Assembly: GCA_010094045.1 (NCBI GenBank)
Contig: ML986624.1
Location: forward strand, 239,406-303,405
Origin: Lojkania enalia
Lineage: Eukaryota; Ascomycota; Dothideomycetes; Pleosporales
Length of the DNA stretch: 64,000 nt
Reading direction: 5' to 3'
Shown here: positions 1-13,602 of the stretch, piece after piece
Layout: every line of letters begins with the position of its first letter
Position numbering within the stretch: the stretch's first letter is position 1
Notes under the pieces: model-generated
What the model saw: the letters and a program-made list of their open reading frames with translations, nothing else
Told to the model about the DNA's origin: nothing
Database searches by the model: none
Made by a program: the position numbers and the translations under genes

Positions 1-1648
1 ATCCAGCGGTGTTTTTTGAATCTGCGACAGCAGTGGGAAGAAAGGTCTTCAAGAAAACAAACAGGAAGGATTGTACTACGAAAAGTCCCCGCAAACCGAT
101 AAGATAGTCTTGGGACGGAATTCTCGAGGATTGGGAGCCTGAAGAGGCGAATGAGGGAAGACGAATGGATGGTAGTTGGAATTTCATTGTGCTTGTCCCT
201 AGTGCTGGTGTTGCGACTATACGCTTCGATGGAAAGACATTCACATGGGAGCTCTGCATGAAGATCAAAAAAATCAGAGAAAACCCCGGTCTTCAGCACT
301 CTCTCTTGTTGTACAACCCAACCACCTACGACAAACTAAGGAGCCGAAGGGGGAGCCGAGATCATCTTGTAAATTTCTAGAACAGCACAATCTGTGTTTA
401 TTTCGCCGAGCACTTCAAAAACGCCTATATCAAAATGCTGTCACACTGTGGACACATTATACAGGTATCCACTCAGCTGCGGTCCGAAACTTGCATAATG
501 CGTGAGAGATGAGATATCGCGCCAAGAGCAAGGCGTTCTCAAAGCCTGCATGGGATTCCAAGACGGCGATTTTCTGTCCACTTAGAAGCGCTAATCACAG
601 CGCGCCACAACCGGAATAATTTGAGACACTATCTATTATGAGCATAGCTGCTGCAGCCCGTTATCAGGTCTTACGACGATCGACAATATTAGGATCCTAT
701 TTTTGTCTTCTCAAGAAGCAGCTGAGAAGACTTTCTCCTGATTCATACAGCATCCATTGGATATTGAAACAGCGCCCTCGCCAGACTAGAAAGGCAAGGA
801 GTGACACCTCATTTTCCGAGAACGCCATGTATCATCTATAGCTTATCAATAATGAGTCGTATTACCACGTGTGCTACGTGCGCATGTACGCTTGTCCCTG
901 CTACGATATGCCTAGGCCAAAGATCGACAGGGGCAACAACGCCCACGCATTATTAACATGCGCTAGGCAATACTCTTCAGACGCCATTGAACGTCTGTCG
1001 CGGAATTTCCCGCCAACGTTTCGAAATGCGCTCTGCCCAACGCGGGTCTGCCCCCACGGGTTGCGATTTGGAGCCTTGGCTGGGTGGAGAATCCGCTCCT
1101 CTTGGTAGAAACTCTTACATGCGAAGGATCAATATTGCGCGCTGCGGCTATCGATCGGCCGGTACTGACCGTCACATCCCTCTAAAGGCTGATTGGTCGA
1201 GACGGGCGAGCGAAGACAGGTTCGGTCTAATGCAAGACTTTGTCTGGACGTGCCATCTGCTATGTTGTGGTACCCTAGGAAGGCGAAAACTCTACCAACA
1301 GCAGGTAGAAAATCCTATCGCCTATTGCTAGTATCTTTTAGACACCTTGCAGTGGTGACGATCTTTTGTGTCATGCAGAGCTTTCGGAGAGGCAGCGTAC
1401 GCGACCGGAGGGAACCTGCAGCTAACAGATGTTGTCCATATCTATAATGTCGCACCAAATGCCAAGGAAATATCGGCGAGAAAAGAAAGAACCAAGTTTG
1501 TTGTGATATTTCTAATTAAAGATTGTAGATATTATTCATGTATACGCAACCCAATCCGTCCCCCTGAATATGTGCTCAAAAGTGTGCGAATTGAAAAAAA
1601 TTTACATTAAGGGAAGTGGGTTGATGTTGGTACTTCGAAGTGATCACT
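1..1648. other. No gene recognised
   Basis: Short open frames exist on both strands but none shows a known domain, a convincing exon chain or protein-like composition. The last 100 bases lie just downstream of the glycosyltransferase stop and probably hold its 3' end signals. I see no repeat family or RNA gene here. Confidence 0.5.
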
Positions 1649-3223
1649 TCATTTCCGTGCAGTCGGATTCCAGGAGCTGTATTTCACAATCTGCCTTGCG
1701 TGTCCATATAAACCAATGGTTGCTGCAAGAATGAGGTAGAAGGGATAAAGAACGGAAAACAATATGATCATCTTTCTAGAGACGAACTCAGATTTGACCT
1801 GGTTCGTAATCCAAAGTGTAGCAATCAGACAAATGACACTGTAGCGACATTCAATTAGCGAAGCGCTGAAACAATTGGCTAGGTATACAGACCTAATAAT
1901 AAACAGCCATTGTGAAACAGGGTATTGGAAATAGACAAGCTTCCATAGTTCCTCTCCAGACTTCGGGAATTTTACGATAATAAAGCTGATCACCAGGCAA
2001 GTGTACTGAGTGACCAGGTAATACGACGCTTCTCGGATTAGCAAAAGAGAAAGCACGCCAAAGCGGGCCGTAAAATCGCGGTTATAACCATCATGAAGAG
2101 GTTCCATGGGTTTGTTATAGACCATCTTAACATGTTTCATGCTGGCCTGCGCCCATCCTTGCGCCCATCGTAGTCGCTGTTTCCAAAATGCCGGGAAGGT
2201 CGTCGGTGCGAGCTCATACGAGGTGACGTTCAGATCATGTACGGTTTTCGATCCACGGGAAAATGCGCGAAGGGCGGAATCAATATCCTCCGTAAGCATG
2301 CTCCCGTCCATTTTAAGATCCCGAAGGAGCGATGTTCTCCAGTAGCCATTCGATCCGCAAAACAGTCCGAAGCCCCACATTGTGGCGCGACCAGGATGTG
2401 AAACGGCGTAGATTTTGTCGAATTCGACTGCAATCATGCTAGTTAGGAATGTCTCATCCGAGTTGAAGATAATGCACCGGCCTTGGACAATATCAACTTC
2501 CTTGTCAGCCATAAATCTCTCCGCGGCCCACCTAGGAGCATTGGGATGTGGATAGTGGTCGCAGTCGTAGATTGCAATAAGATCAGATCCAGTATCTAAG
2601 GTGAAAAAGTAGTTGAGATTGTCAGCCTTCGAAGTAGAGTTAGGGACTTTGATGACTCGCGCATGGGAATATTTTTCAGCAAGGGCGTGAAGTTTGGTCT
2701 CCAAAGGTTCGATCGCTTTCGGAGTGTTGTAGAGAATGTTGATTCTAATCTTGTCTCTGGGATAGTCGATCTGCTCCAATGCATACAATGCCCGATCCAT
2801 AATGATATCTTGCTCGTTGGGGAGGTAAGCAACAATTAAGAGATCGAGGACAGGAAGCTGGTCGTTTGCCGTTGGGAATAGCCAACCCTTCTCCTCTGCT
2901 TCTGTGACCACTTTTCGGGCCTCGCGACAAGGTGTAACACTCATAAAAGCCTCTAGAACCGTCGCTCCTGCGATGTAGAAGTTCGTGCACATGTAAATGA
3001 ACCAGAAAATTGCGATCAGGCGCTCTGTGCAGTACATATAAAGACAAGTCGAGAAGACAAAGTACGAAGAAACCAGACCAAAAGGCGTCCAATCTGAAAT
3101 GAACGTCGAAGCCCTCTCTCTTGCGTTGTCCGAAATCCAATTCCGCTTCGAAACCGGTTTTTCGCTCGACGGATAGACGGGGGCCTCCCCAATGTCCACA
3201 GTGAAGTGTTTCGATTCTGACAT
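1649..3223 (-). CDS. Processive family 2 glycosyltransferase (cellulose/hyaluronan synthase-like)
   Basis: A 524-residue single-exon membrane enzyme that should polymerise a sugar from a nucleotide-sugar donor at the plasma membrane. Visible hallmarks of GT2 synthases are a DCD motif (residues 220-222, metal/UDP binding), TED (311-313, catalytic base) and QRLRW (349-353, acceptor/product binding). Two or more hydrophobic segments precede the catalytic domain (about residues 45-90) and about four follow it (about 385-510), the usual layout of a synthase that extrudes its own chain. The ATG at 3223 precedes a hydrophilic N-terminus. Fungal GT2 proteins of this size include one needed for hyphal growth on surfaces in Zymoseptoria and Fusarium; whether this is its orthologue is not shown. 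It faces a large acyltransferase gene across a shared upstream gap, suggesting a joint role in making and decorating a surface polysaccharide. The sugar cannot be told from sequence. Confidence 0.88.
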   Translation of the reverse strand: MSESKHFTVDIGEAPVYPSSEKPVSKRNWISDNARERASTFISDWTPFGLVSSYFVFSTCLYMYCTERLIAIFWFIYMCTNFYIAGATVLEAFMSVTPCREARKVVTEAEEKGWLFPTANDQLPVLDLLIVAYLPNEQDIIMDRALYALEQIDYPRDKIRINILYNTPKAIEPLETKLHALAEKYSHARVIKVPNSTSKADNLNYFFTLDTGSDLIAIYDCDHYPHPNAPRWAAERFMADKEVDIVQGRCIIFNSDETFLTSMIAVEFDKIYAVSHPGRATMWGFGLFCGSNGYWRTSLLRDLKMDGSMLTEDIDSALRAFSRGSKTVHDLNVTSYELAPTTFPAFWKQRLRWAQGWAQASMKHVKMVYNKPMEPLHDGYNRDFTARFGVLSLLLIREASYYLVTQYTCLVISFIIVKFPKSGEELWKLVYFQYPVSQWLFIIRSVYLANCFSASLIECRYSVICLIATLWITNQVKSEFVSRKMIILFSVLYPFYLILAATIGLYGHARQIVKYSSWNPTARK

Positions 3224-4432
3224 GTTTCAAATCTGCAACAGCGAAGGAGTATCTTGTAAAGCCAGGTATCGAAGACGCAGATTTTAACGAAAGAATAGCG
3301 AGTTGGTCAAAACGAGTGATTGATTGCCTTCGCTAAAACAAAATAAAGAAGGTACTAAAAGAAACTGAAAGAACGTATGGCCGTGTGAGACTATGGTAGG
3401 AGCATACTGGAAGACTCTGGCAGACAAATGCAGCATAGCAATATAAAGATACCCTCTGAGGCAACAATGCCGCGCCACATAGTGCGGCGTCCCGACAGGC
3501 CCTGGTTGGGCTTCTGAATTATCATCAGTAGATCTTCGTCTAAAGACCCAGCAAAGAGAGAAGTATTCCCGAAACAGCAACGTGAAATAGGAGTAGATCA
3601 ACGCAGGAGCCTCAAAGCATACATCCTTGCATGTGCCGTGGTAGGCGATCGGTAGCCGAGCTGAACGGCTGGATACACAGCTATGTACGCTTTCCTGCGG
3701 AATCGTAGCTCACCAATAACCTGGAAGTGATCAATGACAAAAGAAAAACGTTTTAGGCATTTCTCCCGGGGTGATAGGGTTGCGGGGCAGTACAACTAGT
3801 ATCCAGCCATTTATTACAGGGCATGGCTCAGTGTCAATGATTAGCGCGGGCGCCGCTGTGGCTGCCTGCAATTCTTTGAAAAGGCTGACAGGAGGACTGA
3901 TTCGATAGTCGTTATCAGTCGGATGGCAATGGATCGGCGAGATGAGGCTTCGGATTCAACCTTCGAAAAAGTGTGCACATGGTCTGTGCTTTGCAATATC
4001 GGAGCTGCACCTAGCACTAGGCCTGTAACCGCACCAGAAACCCACGTCGATGCATTGTCATCCTCGGCGTCAACTTCACGGCATGCATAAGGAAAACGCC
4101 ATCTCTCTTCATTTCCTATCAGCCCGTCCACGCAGGACGCCACCATGAAAACCGCCGCGTCATGTCGCCAAGCATTGCCAGATGTTTACAATGCACAGCA
4201 TTGGTCTGTGGCAGGCGATTCCCGGCGAAATAATTGGAAGTGACTACGGTTCGATGGCGTATATTCTTATAGGCTTGTCCTTTGATAAGCAATGAGTGCC
4301 ATGGTTTCTCCTAATCTGTGAGTAGTCTGCATCGCAGATCCTAAGCCTCTCATCATCGGACACTTTCTTTCTACCCAACCATCCGGTCCATTTCTTCACC
4401 TGATATGCACGCAGGACCACCACTAATGACTT
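3224..4432. promoter_or_regulatory. Divergent upstream region between GT2 and acyltransferase genes
   Basis: These 1.2 kb separate the two divergent start codons and must hold both promoters. Several frames stay open on the minus strand (for example 3841-4146), but I recognise no product and see no exon chain. A small extra gene cannot be excluded. Confidence 0.45.
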
Positions 4433-7400
4433 ATGATGGACCACTTCTGTACCTTACGTTCACTACAGCATCTCCCACAACCTTTCTGCTCCATGTTTTA
4501 TCTTCAGTGCCTCATTTTCTTTCTTGTATCATCCTTCAACGTGGCCGCAAACGTTCTGAATGCTGAACAAAAGAACTGCTCTTGCGGCTACTATGATACC
4601 GGCACTGAAAATTTCTTTACGGACTCTATCATAGTCTACTTCAATGAGACGAATAGTCTTCCGGACACCTTCCTTGCCGAGGACTATGAACATAAATATG
4701 AAAAGGACTGGAATGCAATCTACCGTCAAGGCGCAGATCCAGCAAATGTTCGATTTAACAAGTCTGGATCACTGCAATTGTTTCTTTCACCACCAACAAA
4801 GCATCATCTCGTTAAAGGTGGCTCGATCAGAACAAGAAGACGTGATATACATCACGGATCATTTCGCACCTTCATCAAATCGCCCAGACGAACACTTCCC
4901 GGAAGTGCCATGTCGATGATATGGCAATACAATGAGACGGAGACAACTGAGCTGAGGTATGTAAGGCGAGGGTAAAGAGACAGAGGGCTTGTTTTATACA
5001 AGATTTGAGCTTCAGCAAACACTCACCTAGGTGTCATTTCGCCCGAATTAATTGTTCCAGTATAATAACTACCTTAATATTGATCGCACCTAGTCCCTTC
5101 TTCCTAAGACGTTTGCTAACTACTATATTCTCGTCTTTAGTATCATGAACACCAACAATCCGTCTAGAGCATGGGTCGGCACTTTTGTGAATGGCGAGTT
5201 CACTACACGAAATCTCGGGGTTAATTTCACCAATGCCTTAAACAATTCTACCGCGAACCGAAATTATACTACCCTTAGTGGGTTTTTGGGAAATGGTAAT
5301 GTGGATCTATGGGAATACGCAGAATATCGCATGGATTGGACAAAAGACTACATTAACTTTTACGTCGGCGGCAACCTTACCCGTTCGGTACTACATAAGG
5401 ATAACAAGGGCATGCCATCAGTCCCTTCGCCCTTCTATTTTAAACATTGGTCAACCGGCAACAGGTTTTCGATGGAAGGTCCTCCCAACAGAGAATCTGT
5501 CGCAAACATTGGATGGATTCGAATGTTTTTCAATTCATCCTCCATGACCAAGGATGCACGAGACAAGTTTAGGGGTCGCTGCCTGCTCACGGAAGCATGC
5601 TCAATGAATGACATAACTCTACGGGGTTCAACCCCATATGCTGCCCAGGCGACCAAGAAATGGAAGCAGGCCAAGAGCGAAGATCCCAAGCGGATGCCGG
5701 CTGTCTGGATTTCTGTCATATGTATCTCCCTATCCACTTTTCTATTAGTACATGCCTTTATTCGCCGCGCTCCATGGAAGAGAAAATCAGGGCCCACTAT
5801 ACATGGCCATCCTCCCGTGTCCGCGGTAGAAAGCAGTGGCCCTCCTAAGAATCCTGAATCCAATCCTATCCAAGATTCGAATAGCCCATTTGAAGATCCA
5901 AAGAACCCATTTGAAACACCCGAGCACGTTCTCACCTCTCAGGACAGCTTGACTCTAGGTAATCCATTGTTAACACGGTCAATCTCTCCAACTCTTCACT
6001 CTAGGATGGATAATGATCTTTTAATCCAGAGAGTTCATCCAAGTCCCGGGACTTCTGTCTATACTGGCTCGACGCCCGACGGGCCTTCTCGCACAGCTTC
6101 GATTCGCTTTGATAGCGGTGGAACGACACCCTGTGTCATATCTCCATACTCCAGCAATTTCAATAATACCTTGGAGGAGCTTCATTCGAAAGGAGCTTAC
6201 ACGGCTAAACATGGAAATGCTGCATCTAAAAATTCCTCCGGGCAGACCAATACTACTTTCGACGCTCGTGCACCAGACGACAAAATCAGAATGGAGACTG
6301 TTACAGAATCCGCTCTTCCACCCCCGCGCATGACTGCTCATCCCCCTTCCCCTCGCCAAAGGGTCGACTACCTTGCAGGCCTTGTTGCAATGTGTTCCAT
6401 TTTAGTTACGGTCATGCATTTTGGGCTTACTTTTGTGCCTGCCATGATCATCCCAGGTGCTCATGAGCATCATCAGTCCGAGCACTGGGCCCAGCAACTA
6501 ATCGCGCCTTTCATCCTGAATCAAATGTGGCTTGGTGTATTCTTTACCACTTCCGTTCGCTTCCTCGTAGCTGGTTACCTGAAGAATGGCAATATGGAGA
6601 GCATTGCAAAGGCTGCCGTGCGCCGAACTCCCCGTCTCATGATTCCAGTAACGACGGTTGCATTGTTTGAATATTTTGTAATCGACGTCGGCGCAACTAC
6701 CTATCTACGCTACATCCCATCCATCACGTGGTCTACTTGGCCATACGTCACTCGCTTCGAGACAATTGGACACTTCATTTCGGGAATTCTCGAATTGATT
6801 TATCTTATTCCAAACGCAGTACCGCAGATCACATTCAATTACTGCACGGGTGTTCTCTGGACCATCGCTGTTCAACTTCAAGGATCGTGGCTTGTTTTGA
6901 TTGGCGTCATCATCGTGTATGAAGTGAAGTCCCCCTGGAAACGAATGGGATTTTATGTCTTTGCGCTAATAAACCACTGGTACGCCCAGTCATGGGGTTC
7001 ATATCTCTGGTTTGGATTGCTCCTCACCGACCTTGACATTACTTACAAGTACAAAGAATGGCTACACAAACGGCCTTTTGCATACTACCCTTTGATCCTG
7101 TCCTGCTGGATCTGTGTGGCTGCAGGATTCGCCGCTAATATGATCCCCAACTGGATCGACTTCAATTTTTTAACGTACGAAAATAATATTCATCCTGATC
7201 CCAATACCGGCGAACCGTATTGGAACACAGATAAAGCGGGATACCCAGAATACTACACTCCTCGCTTAAACGGTCTTCTTTTCGCAGCTGGCATGCAAGC
7301 CATCGTCGAACTCTCACCCACTGTTCAATGGGTACTATCCCTTCCATTCCTTCTAGTCCTCTTTCCACACATCTTCACAATATACCTCCTACACGGCTTG

Positions 7401-7799
7401 GTTTTCTGGAGTTGGGGTAGCTGGCTCATGATTTTTATGGCAGATCGCAATATCGGCTACAGCATTAGTGTTGCCATTGTTGGAGTCACCTCTTACATGC
7501 TGCTATTTTTGATTTTGCCAATTGTGACGCCTATCATTGAAGCGCTTGGGAAAGACACCACCGCTTTGGTATGGATGACTGCCACCGAGAAGTCGCCGCC
7601 CAGACGGAGGACACTTTTTCCATTCCCTGACGACTTATTTGCAAGGAGAGAGCATGGGGATGTTGAAGCAGGGCCGCCCAGTTATGGAAATACTGTTTCA
7701 GGCAGCGGGCGGAGTAGCCCGAGCGACAAGGGAAAGATGAAGATGAAAGATGATGTTCAGGAGATCAATCAGTTTGACTTCGGGCGGAATCGATCATAA
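4433..7799 (+). CDS. GH16-like lectin/hydrolase domain fused to acyltransferase-3 membrane domain
   Basis: Two exons, 4433-4956 and 5141-7799 (donor GTATGT, branch GCTAAC, acceptor TTTAG), give about 1060 residues. An in-frame ATG at 4493 directly precedes a hydrophobic signal-like stretch and is an alternative start. After the signal comes a secreted domain of roughly 300 residues resembling concanavalin-A-fold GH16 proteins, with many N-x-S/T sites. The usual GH16 ExDxxE active site seems replaced by ETTELS, read across the splice, so this part may only bind glycan. A single TM (about 365-385) leads to a Pro/Ser-rich linker; from about residue 585 a multi-pass acyltransferase-3 domain begins (RVDYLAGLVA, then several TMs). 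Such enzymes move acetyl or acyl groups onto extracytoplasmic sugars. The divergent GT2 synthase next door fits a make-and-modify role. The exact substrate is unknown. Confidence 0.8.
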
Positions 7800-8870
7800 A
7801 TTGCTCTCGATGGAAATGTTCAGGGTGTTTATTGGCCGCCTTGAGGTATGGATATCGCTGGAGCATGGGTTTGTAGAATGATCTCTGAAAACATACTGCT
7901 CGATAGCCGAGACTTCGAATCTCATTTCATTACTCTAATCGTAGTATTCCTCGTTTCATTATAGACTATTGTAATCTAAGTCTGTCATTGCATTAATAAA
8001 ACCGCACTTGTCGAGAAGGGATTCCCTTCGTTCTTAGATCGGTGCGACCGTCCCGAAAGATCAAAGCCTCGTATATGAGCTATTATATTATCTCTTGTGA
8101 TCTTATCAACGGATACCTTCTAATATTCCCCGTTTAAAAAGACTTATCTTTGATAGGGATGGAAATATTATGAACATACCACAATAAGATCGCATGTTTT
8201 TGGTCCTTAAGGCCTATTTTCGGTTCCATATTGCCCGTCTTGATTGGCGCTAGGTTGCTCCTGACGAACCTTGAGTATAGCAGCCGTATCTTGGATTTTG
8301 GGTAGTTTTATTCCCTTCAGGTGATGCTTTTATGTAGTTGTAACTCCGCCATATCCTGTGCATGTATGATCTTGTTTTGGACATAGGGATTGGCTAGACT
8401 GATTGCTTCACCTCTCGACTATTATCTCGGTTATCTTTTATTTGCTTCACTATTATTAAGTCTCTAGATTTCAGAAGATGGAAAAAAAGAACTATCTGCA
8501 TCATTAAAGAATCATATAACTATCGCGGTGATACGTTGTCAGGATTCGTTCATCTTGATACAGCACCCCATTCTCCACAATACAACACAGCGTAACCAAG
8601 ACACACGTAGCTACACAGGCTGCCATTCCCAATCCGCAGACTTATTGAACTAACAACTCCCTACCATCATTCCTTGTGGGCTTTCCTCGCTCGTATTCTC
8701 TCAATTTTAGGGTAGCATTCATCAAGTCCAGCAGGCAGAAGCCATTACAAGACGAAATTTTGTCCATAAAATATTTGCTAATCTCTAAATCACCTGAAAA
8801 TAACTCTCTCAATTTAATAAAGGCCCAGATTATGAATATTTTGGTCAGCTTGTGACTTTCTTGTTTAGCA
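7800..8870. other. AT-rich intergenic DNA
   Basis: No gene is recognised. The first 150-200 bases probably contain the 3' end of the acyltransferase transcript. The rest is AT-rich with short open frames only. Confidence 0.5.
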
Positions 8871-9377
8871 TTAAGCCTTTGGGGGGACGCAGGTACTGAA
8901 AACCCCGTGGATGTACCTAGGTATTCGAGCATTTTTCTCTAGCGGGCTCAGAAGATGTCGCCGTATTTTTGCCTGAGAAACCTTCAGGAAGATCTCATCT
9001 CTGAGCATAGCGGCTACCTCATAAACACAACAGAGTTCTACAAGTTCGTTGTAGTCGTTTGATCTTGGCCGTCCTTGAGTATTGGATACTGCATGACGAA
9101 GTTTATGAGCTTCAGATACATTGTAGTCAAAGCCCATGTAGAAACTAGAAACGCAGTCCATCGTGTGGGCTGAAATGTGGGAAGGGAAAATGGAATCTTT
9201 AGCCATCTTTGTTCTTGACCTTCGAAATTCCATGCGAATTTTTAGGGACGAGTACGTTGCGAATGGCAACCGGGCCGTGAACGCTGTGTCATCATTAGTT
9301 AGTCTAATGTTGATAATATCTGGAATATGAATCTCGATAGATAAGCTTTGCGACTCAACTGAACCTACTTTTGTTCG
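8871..9377 (-). pseudogene. Possible BTB/POZ-like remnant
   Basis: A minus-strand frame is open from a stop at 9378-9380 down to 8871 but has no convincing ATG upstream. Its residues vaguely follow a BTB/POZ fold: a strand-rich start, a hydrophobic segment near SSFYMGFDYN where family members have a WLYTGDY-like helix end, then ELVELCCVYEVAAML, like the helical C-terminal half of fungal BTB proteins. The frame ends without a complete domain. I treat it as a degraded fragment. It could equally be chance. Confidence 0.22.
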
Positions 9378-11281
9378 TCAAGTGTCAAGTGTGCAGCATG
9401 TCCTCAGCAGATCCAGGTCAAATTAGGTAAGTCGAGCGATTGATCCCTCTATCTCTACGGCCGCTTGTTGGGTTAACGTCAATGAATAAAAGACACATGT
9501 CCTAGCTCCGGAGCCTCTGGCCGATGGAAAATTGACGAGAGAACTAGACCATGTTTTGCTTGGAACTAAAGTTCGCCGTAATACGACATTATGATCTAGA
9601 AATTTCGTACTTTATGCATAGCTCTTAAATAACAAGCGATGAGAGATGCTATGTGTGTGAGTATGTGAACAATCAGAGTGTATTCAAGTATTGCTTGGCC
9701 TAGCTAGCAAATTCTAAATCGTTTGACATCATGGCAAAGATTGATTAGACACCCAAATTCACAAGCACTATTGAAGCCGTTGGGCCTAGTGAACTATCTC
9801 TCTCATCTAAATGGCTTATTCTGATTCTAGATCCACATTTGGGAATCTTCCACAACAATAAACCTAGCCCTTCTTTCCGTTGCTTCATGTAAGACTTGAG
9901 GCCCAGGACTTGAAAATTGCCTTATACGGAGTTATCTTGGGCTAGATAGAGATGATAATTTATGAAGTTTCCCTAATAGCTGTAAAAAAAACTAACACTT
10001 GCTTCTTGACGTGATTTTCGTCACCACACTCGATGCAAGTGCTCTCTCATCTACATCCTTGATGAAAAACTTCTCCTAATTGATACTTTCTCTAGAGGTT
10101 CCATTCTTCTCGACTCTGACGTCATAACTATGTCTAGTTTAGATTTAATAAAACAAGAACAGCACGATTCAAGCCACAAGGTAAGGAATATTTTGAATTC
10201 GTAATGGATAAGAAGAAGCTTGGTAATACCAAAATTCCACTCAATGGTCATAAAAGGATTCACTATTTATAAAATACAACGAGACGTCAATGCATAGACA
10301 TTCTGTGGCAAACAACCCATAAAGTCTCTAGTCCTTGCCTCAATTCTAAATGTTCGGGTAGCCTAGTAGGACTAGCAATGCGTCTCTACTTAGGACCACC
10401 CCGCCGGAAATATGAGCAATTAGAATTTCCGCTAAGTAGCTAATCCACTTCTTAGATGGACTAGGGTCAGACGGTGTATTTTTTATAGCTAGGTTCACAC
10501 CGTTTCATGTGTGAATAAGCCCTTTTGCTATCACCATCTTATTCCGCGAAATATTCATCACTACGTTTGGAGCACCTTATCGGAAATACTGATCTCGACC
10601 CGCAAACGCTTTATCATACGGAGTCCCCTAGTATACAATTCATTTTGTCTCCATGATCCTAAGCTATGTCCCTTCTTCAGCGACCGCAACTACGGTCTTG
10701 CTAGCACAAGACGATACTCATAAGATTGGCGCACGCGGAGAAATCTCCTCCAGAAGGGCTCTAAGGACAATCGTGCTAGGATTCCTGCTCAGGACAACGC
10801 CCGTGTAAAATTGGTTCTAATCAGTTCACTACTACTGCTATGAATTCACTTTTTCAAGCTACGCCAGTAAGCTCCTGAAATCTTGCCTCGGCGCTGATTT
10901 CACGATCATATCTAACGGCGTAGAATGGCGAGCCCATTCTGCATTTTGTATCGGAGGGCCGTTTCGGTTGAATAAATACCTGCACTCTGGTCAAGTGAGC
11001 AAGAATCGTCAAATTAGAGCCGCCCTTCTAATCCTAAATTAACAGGTTATCAACCCAACGCCTCTAACTTTATATAGGTGTGATAGAAGTGATTTTGAGT
11101 ATACCACTTAGCTAGGAGCCTAAGAAAACATAACCCATACGCTCAAATGAATAGTAGCAGCGATCTCAACGTACCTTCAGCGGAAGTGCAGTAGTCACAA
11201 ATATATCAATGCTGGAGTGTAATAGAGGAACTCCCAGTTTTCATATGTCGTTTTCATAATGTCATGATCCCATAATAAATA
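9378..11281. other. Gene-poor AT-rich stretch
   Basis: No coding region is recognised. Base composition drops in G+C and open frames are short on both strands, as in old, decayed repeat DNA. I found no terminal repeats or transposase or polymerase motifs. Confidence 0.5.
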
Positions 11282-12162
<881 letters not shown>

Positions 12163-12447
12163 GTTGGCGAGCTGATAAGTCCGACCTGGAATTAGTATGC
12201 GGAAAGGTTGAGGTGTCCTCGTTACATCAGACCTCGGAAAAATGTTTATGAAGTCCCCGCGGTGGGGCCTCTAGTCTTGGCGAGAATTTTGGAGATAGAC
12301 GAAACTGATATCTTGGCAGAATCCTTTCACGAACAATCGTAGGCAGCACACACTAGCTTCCGGGATTCTACTTTCCTCTACACCTCCCATACTCGACCCA
12401 AACGCACACAAACCTCTTCTGTGAGTGCAATTGAGCTAACCGCAGCC
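12163..12447. promoter_or_regulatory. Bidirectional promoter of SVP26 and BUD23
   Basis: Only 285 bp separate the two divergent ATGs, so both promoters must overlap here. No specific factor site was identified with confidence. Confidence 0.6.
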
Positions 12448-13339
12448 ATGTCGCGACCAGAAGATACGCTGTATGAACAAGCTCAACCTCAATGATTCCT
12501 ATTCCGACTCACCTTGTAGGCCCCCCGATCTCTTCTACAATGACAACGAATCCCGCAAATACACCACAAGCTCCCGAATCCAGAAAATCCAATCCGATAT
12601 GACCCACCGCGCCCTCTCCCTCCTGCGACTCAAATCGCCATCTCTCATCCTCGACATTGGCTGCGGTTCCGGCCTCTCAGGCGAAATTCTATCCGCCTCG
12701 GATCAAGACGGCACCCCTGGAGGCCCACATGTCTGGATCGGCTTCGACATCTCGAGTTCCATGTTGGCCATAGCGCTTGAGAAAGAAGTGGAAGGGGACT
12801 TGTTTCTTGCTGACGCGGGGCAGGGAGTCCCATTCCGGGCCGGTACTTTTGATGCTGCGATCAGTATTTCTGCCATACAATGGTTGTGCAATGCCGAGTC
12901 GAGCGAGGAGTCGCCTTCGGGACGGCTGTCTCGGTTCTTTAACGGACTATATGCGAGTCTGAGGAGGGGTGGTCGAGCAGTGTGCCAGTTCTATCCAAAG
13001 AATGACGAGCAGAAGAAAATGGTATCTTCAGCAGCCGTGCGCGCGGGCTTTGGCGCTGGTCTATTGGAAGATGATCCGGGAACCAAGAATGCGAAAACGT
13101 ATCTTGTGTTGACGGTCGGCGGGGGAGACCTTGATGGTGACATCACGGGAGTGGTAAAGGGCATGGACGGTGTAGATGTCATAGACCAGAGAAAGAAGGC
13201 GAGGGTAGTTAATCAGAGGAGAGAAATGAAAGGCAGCAAGGGCTGGATTATAAAGAAAAAAGAGCAGATGGAGAAAAAGGGGAAGGTTGTCAAGCCGACT
13301 TCCAAATATACAGGAAGGAAAAGGAGGATTGCCTTCTAA
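12448..13339 (+). CDS. BUD23: 18S rRNA (guanine-N7) methyltransferase Bud23
   Basis: Two exons, 12448-12470 and 12520-13339, give 280 residues. The first exon encodes MSRPEDT and part of the next codon; a 49-bp intron follows. The joined start MSRPEDTLPPDLFYND matches the family. Bud23 methylates a conserved guanine of 18S rRNA with Trm112 during small-subunit maturation in the nucleus. Motif I, LDIGCGSGLSGE, binds SAM; FDISSSML is motif II. The C-terminal WBS-type tail KGWIIKKKEQMEKKG...RKRRIAF is typical and basic. The in-frame ATG at 12473 would lie inside the intron and is not the start. Confidence 0.93.
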
Positions 13340-13602
13340 CGGCTTTCATGATTGTGGTAAACATGAGTTTCGGCCAAATTCGCGCGAGACCAGCCGCCCA
13401 CGTTCATAATTGACTGCATTTAGCGAGGGAAAGGCGTTCAGAGGGTATAGGATATGATTTATGACATGCATACCTACTATATACCACTAAAAGTACAGCT
13501 CTATTCACGTCTAGCAAGTACTTGTACATGGCGCCCACATCCAATTCAATATCCAACTTTAAATACTAGTTCGAAACATTCAAGAAAACATAAGTGATCT
13601 AT

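Noticed and set aside
3841..4146. 101-codon minus-strand ATG frame between GT2 and acyltransferase
   Set aside because: No domain, no codon-use support and no exon partner; may be chance in a GC-balanced promoter region.
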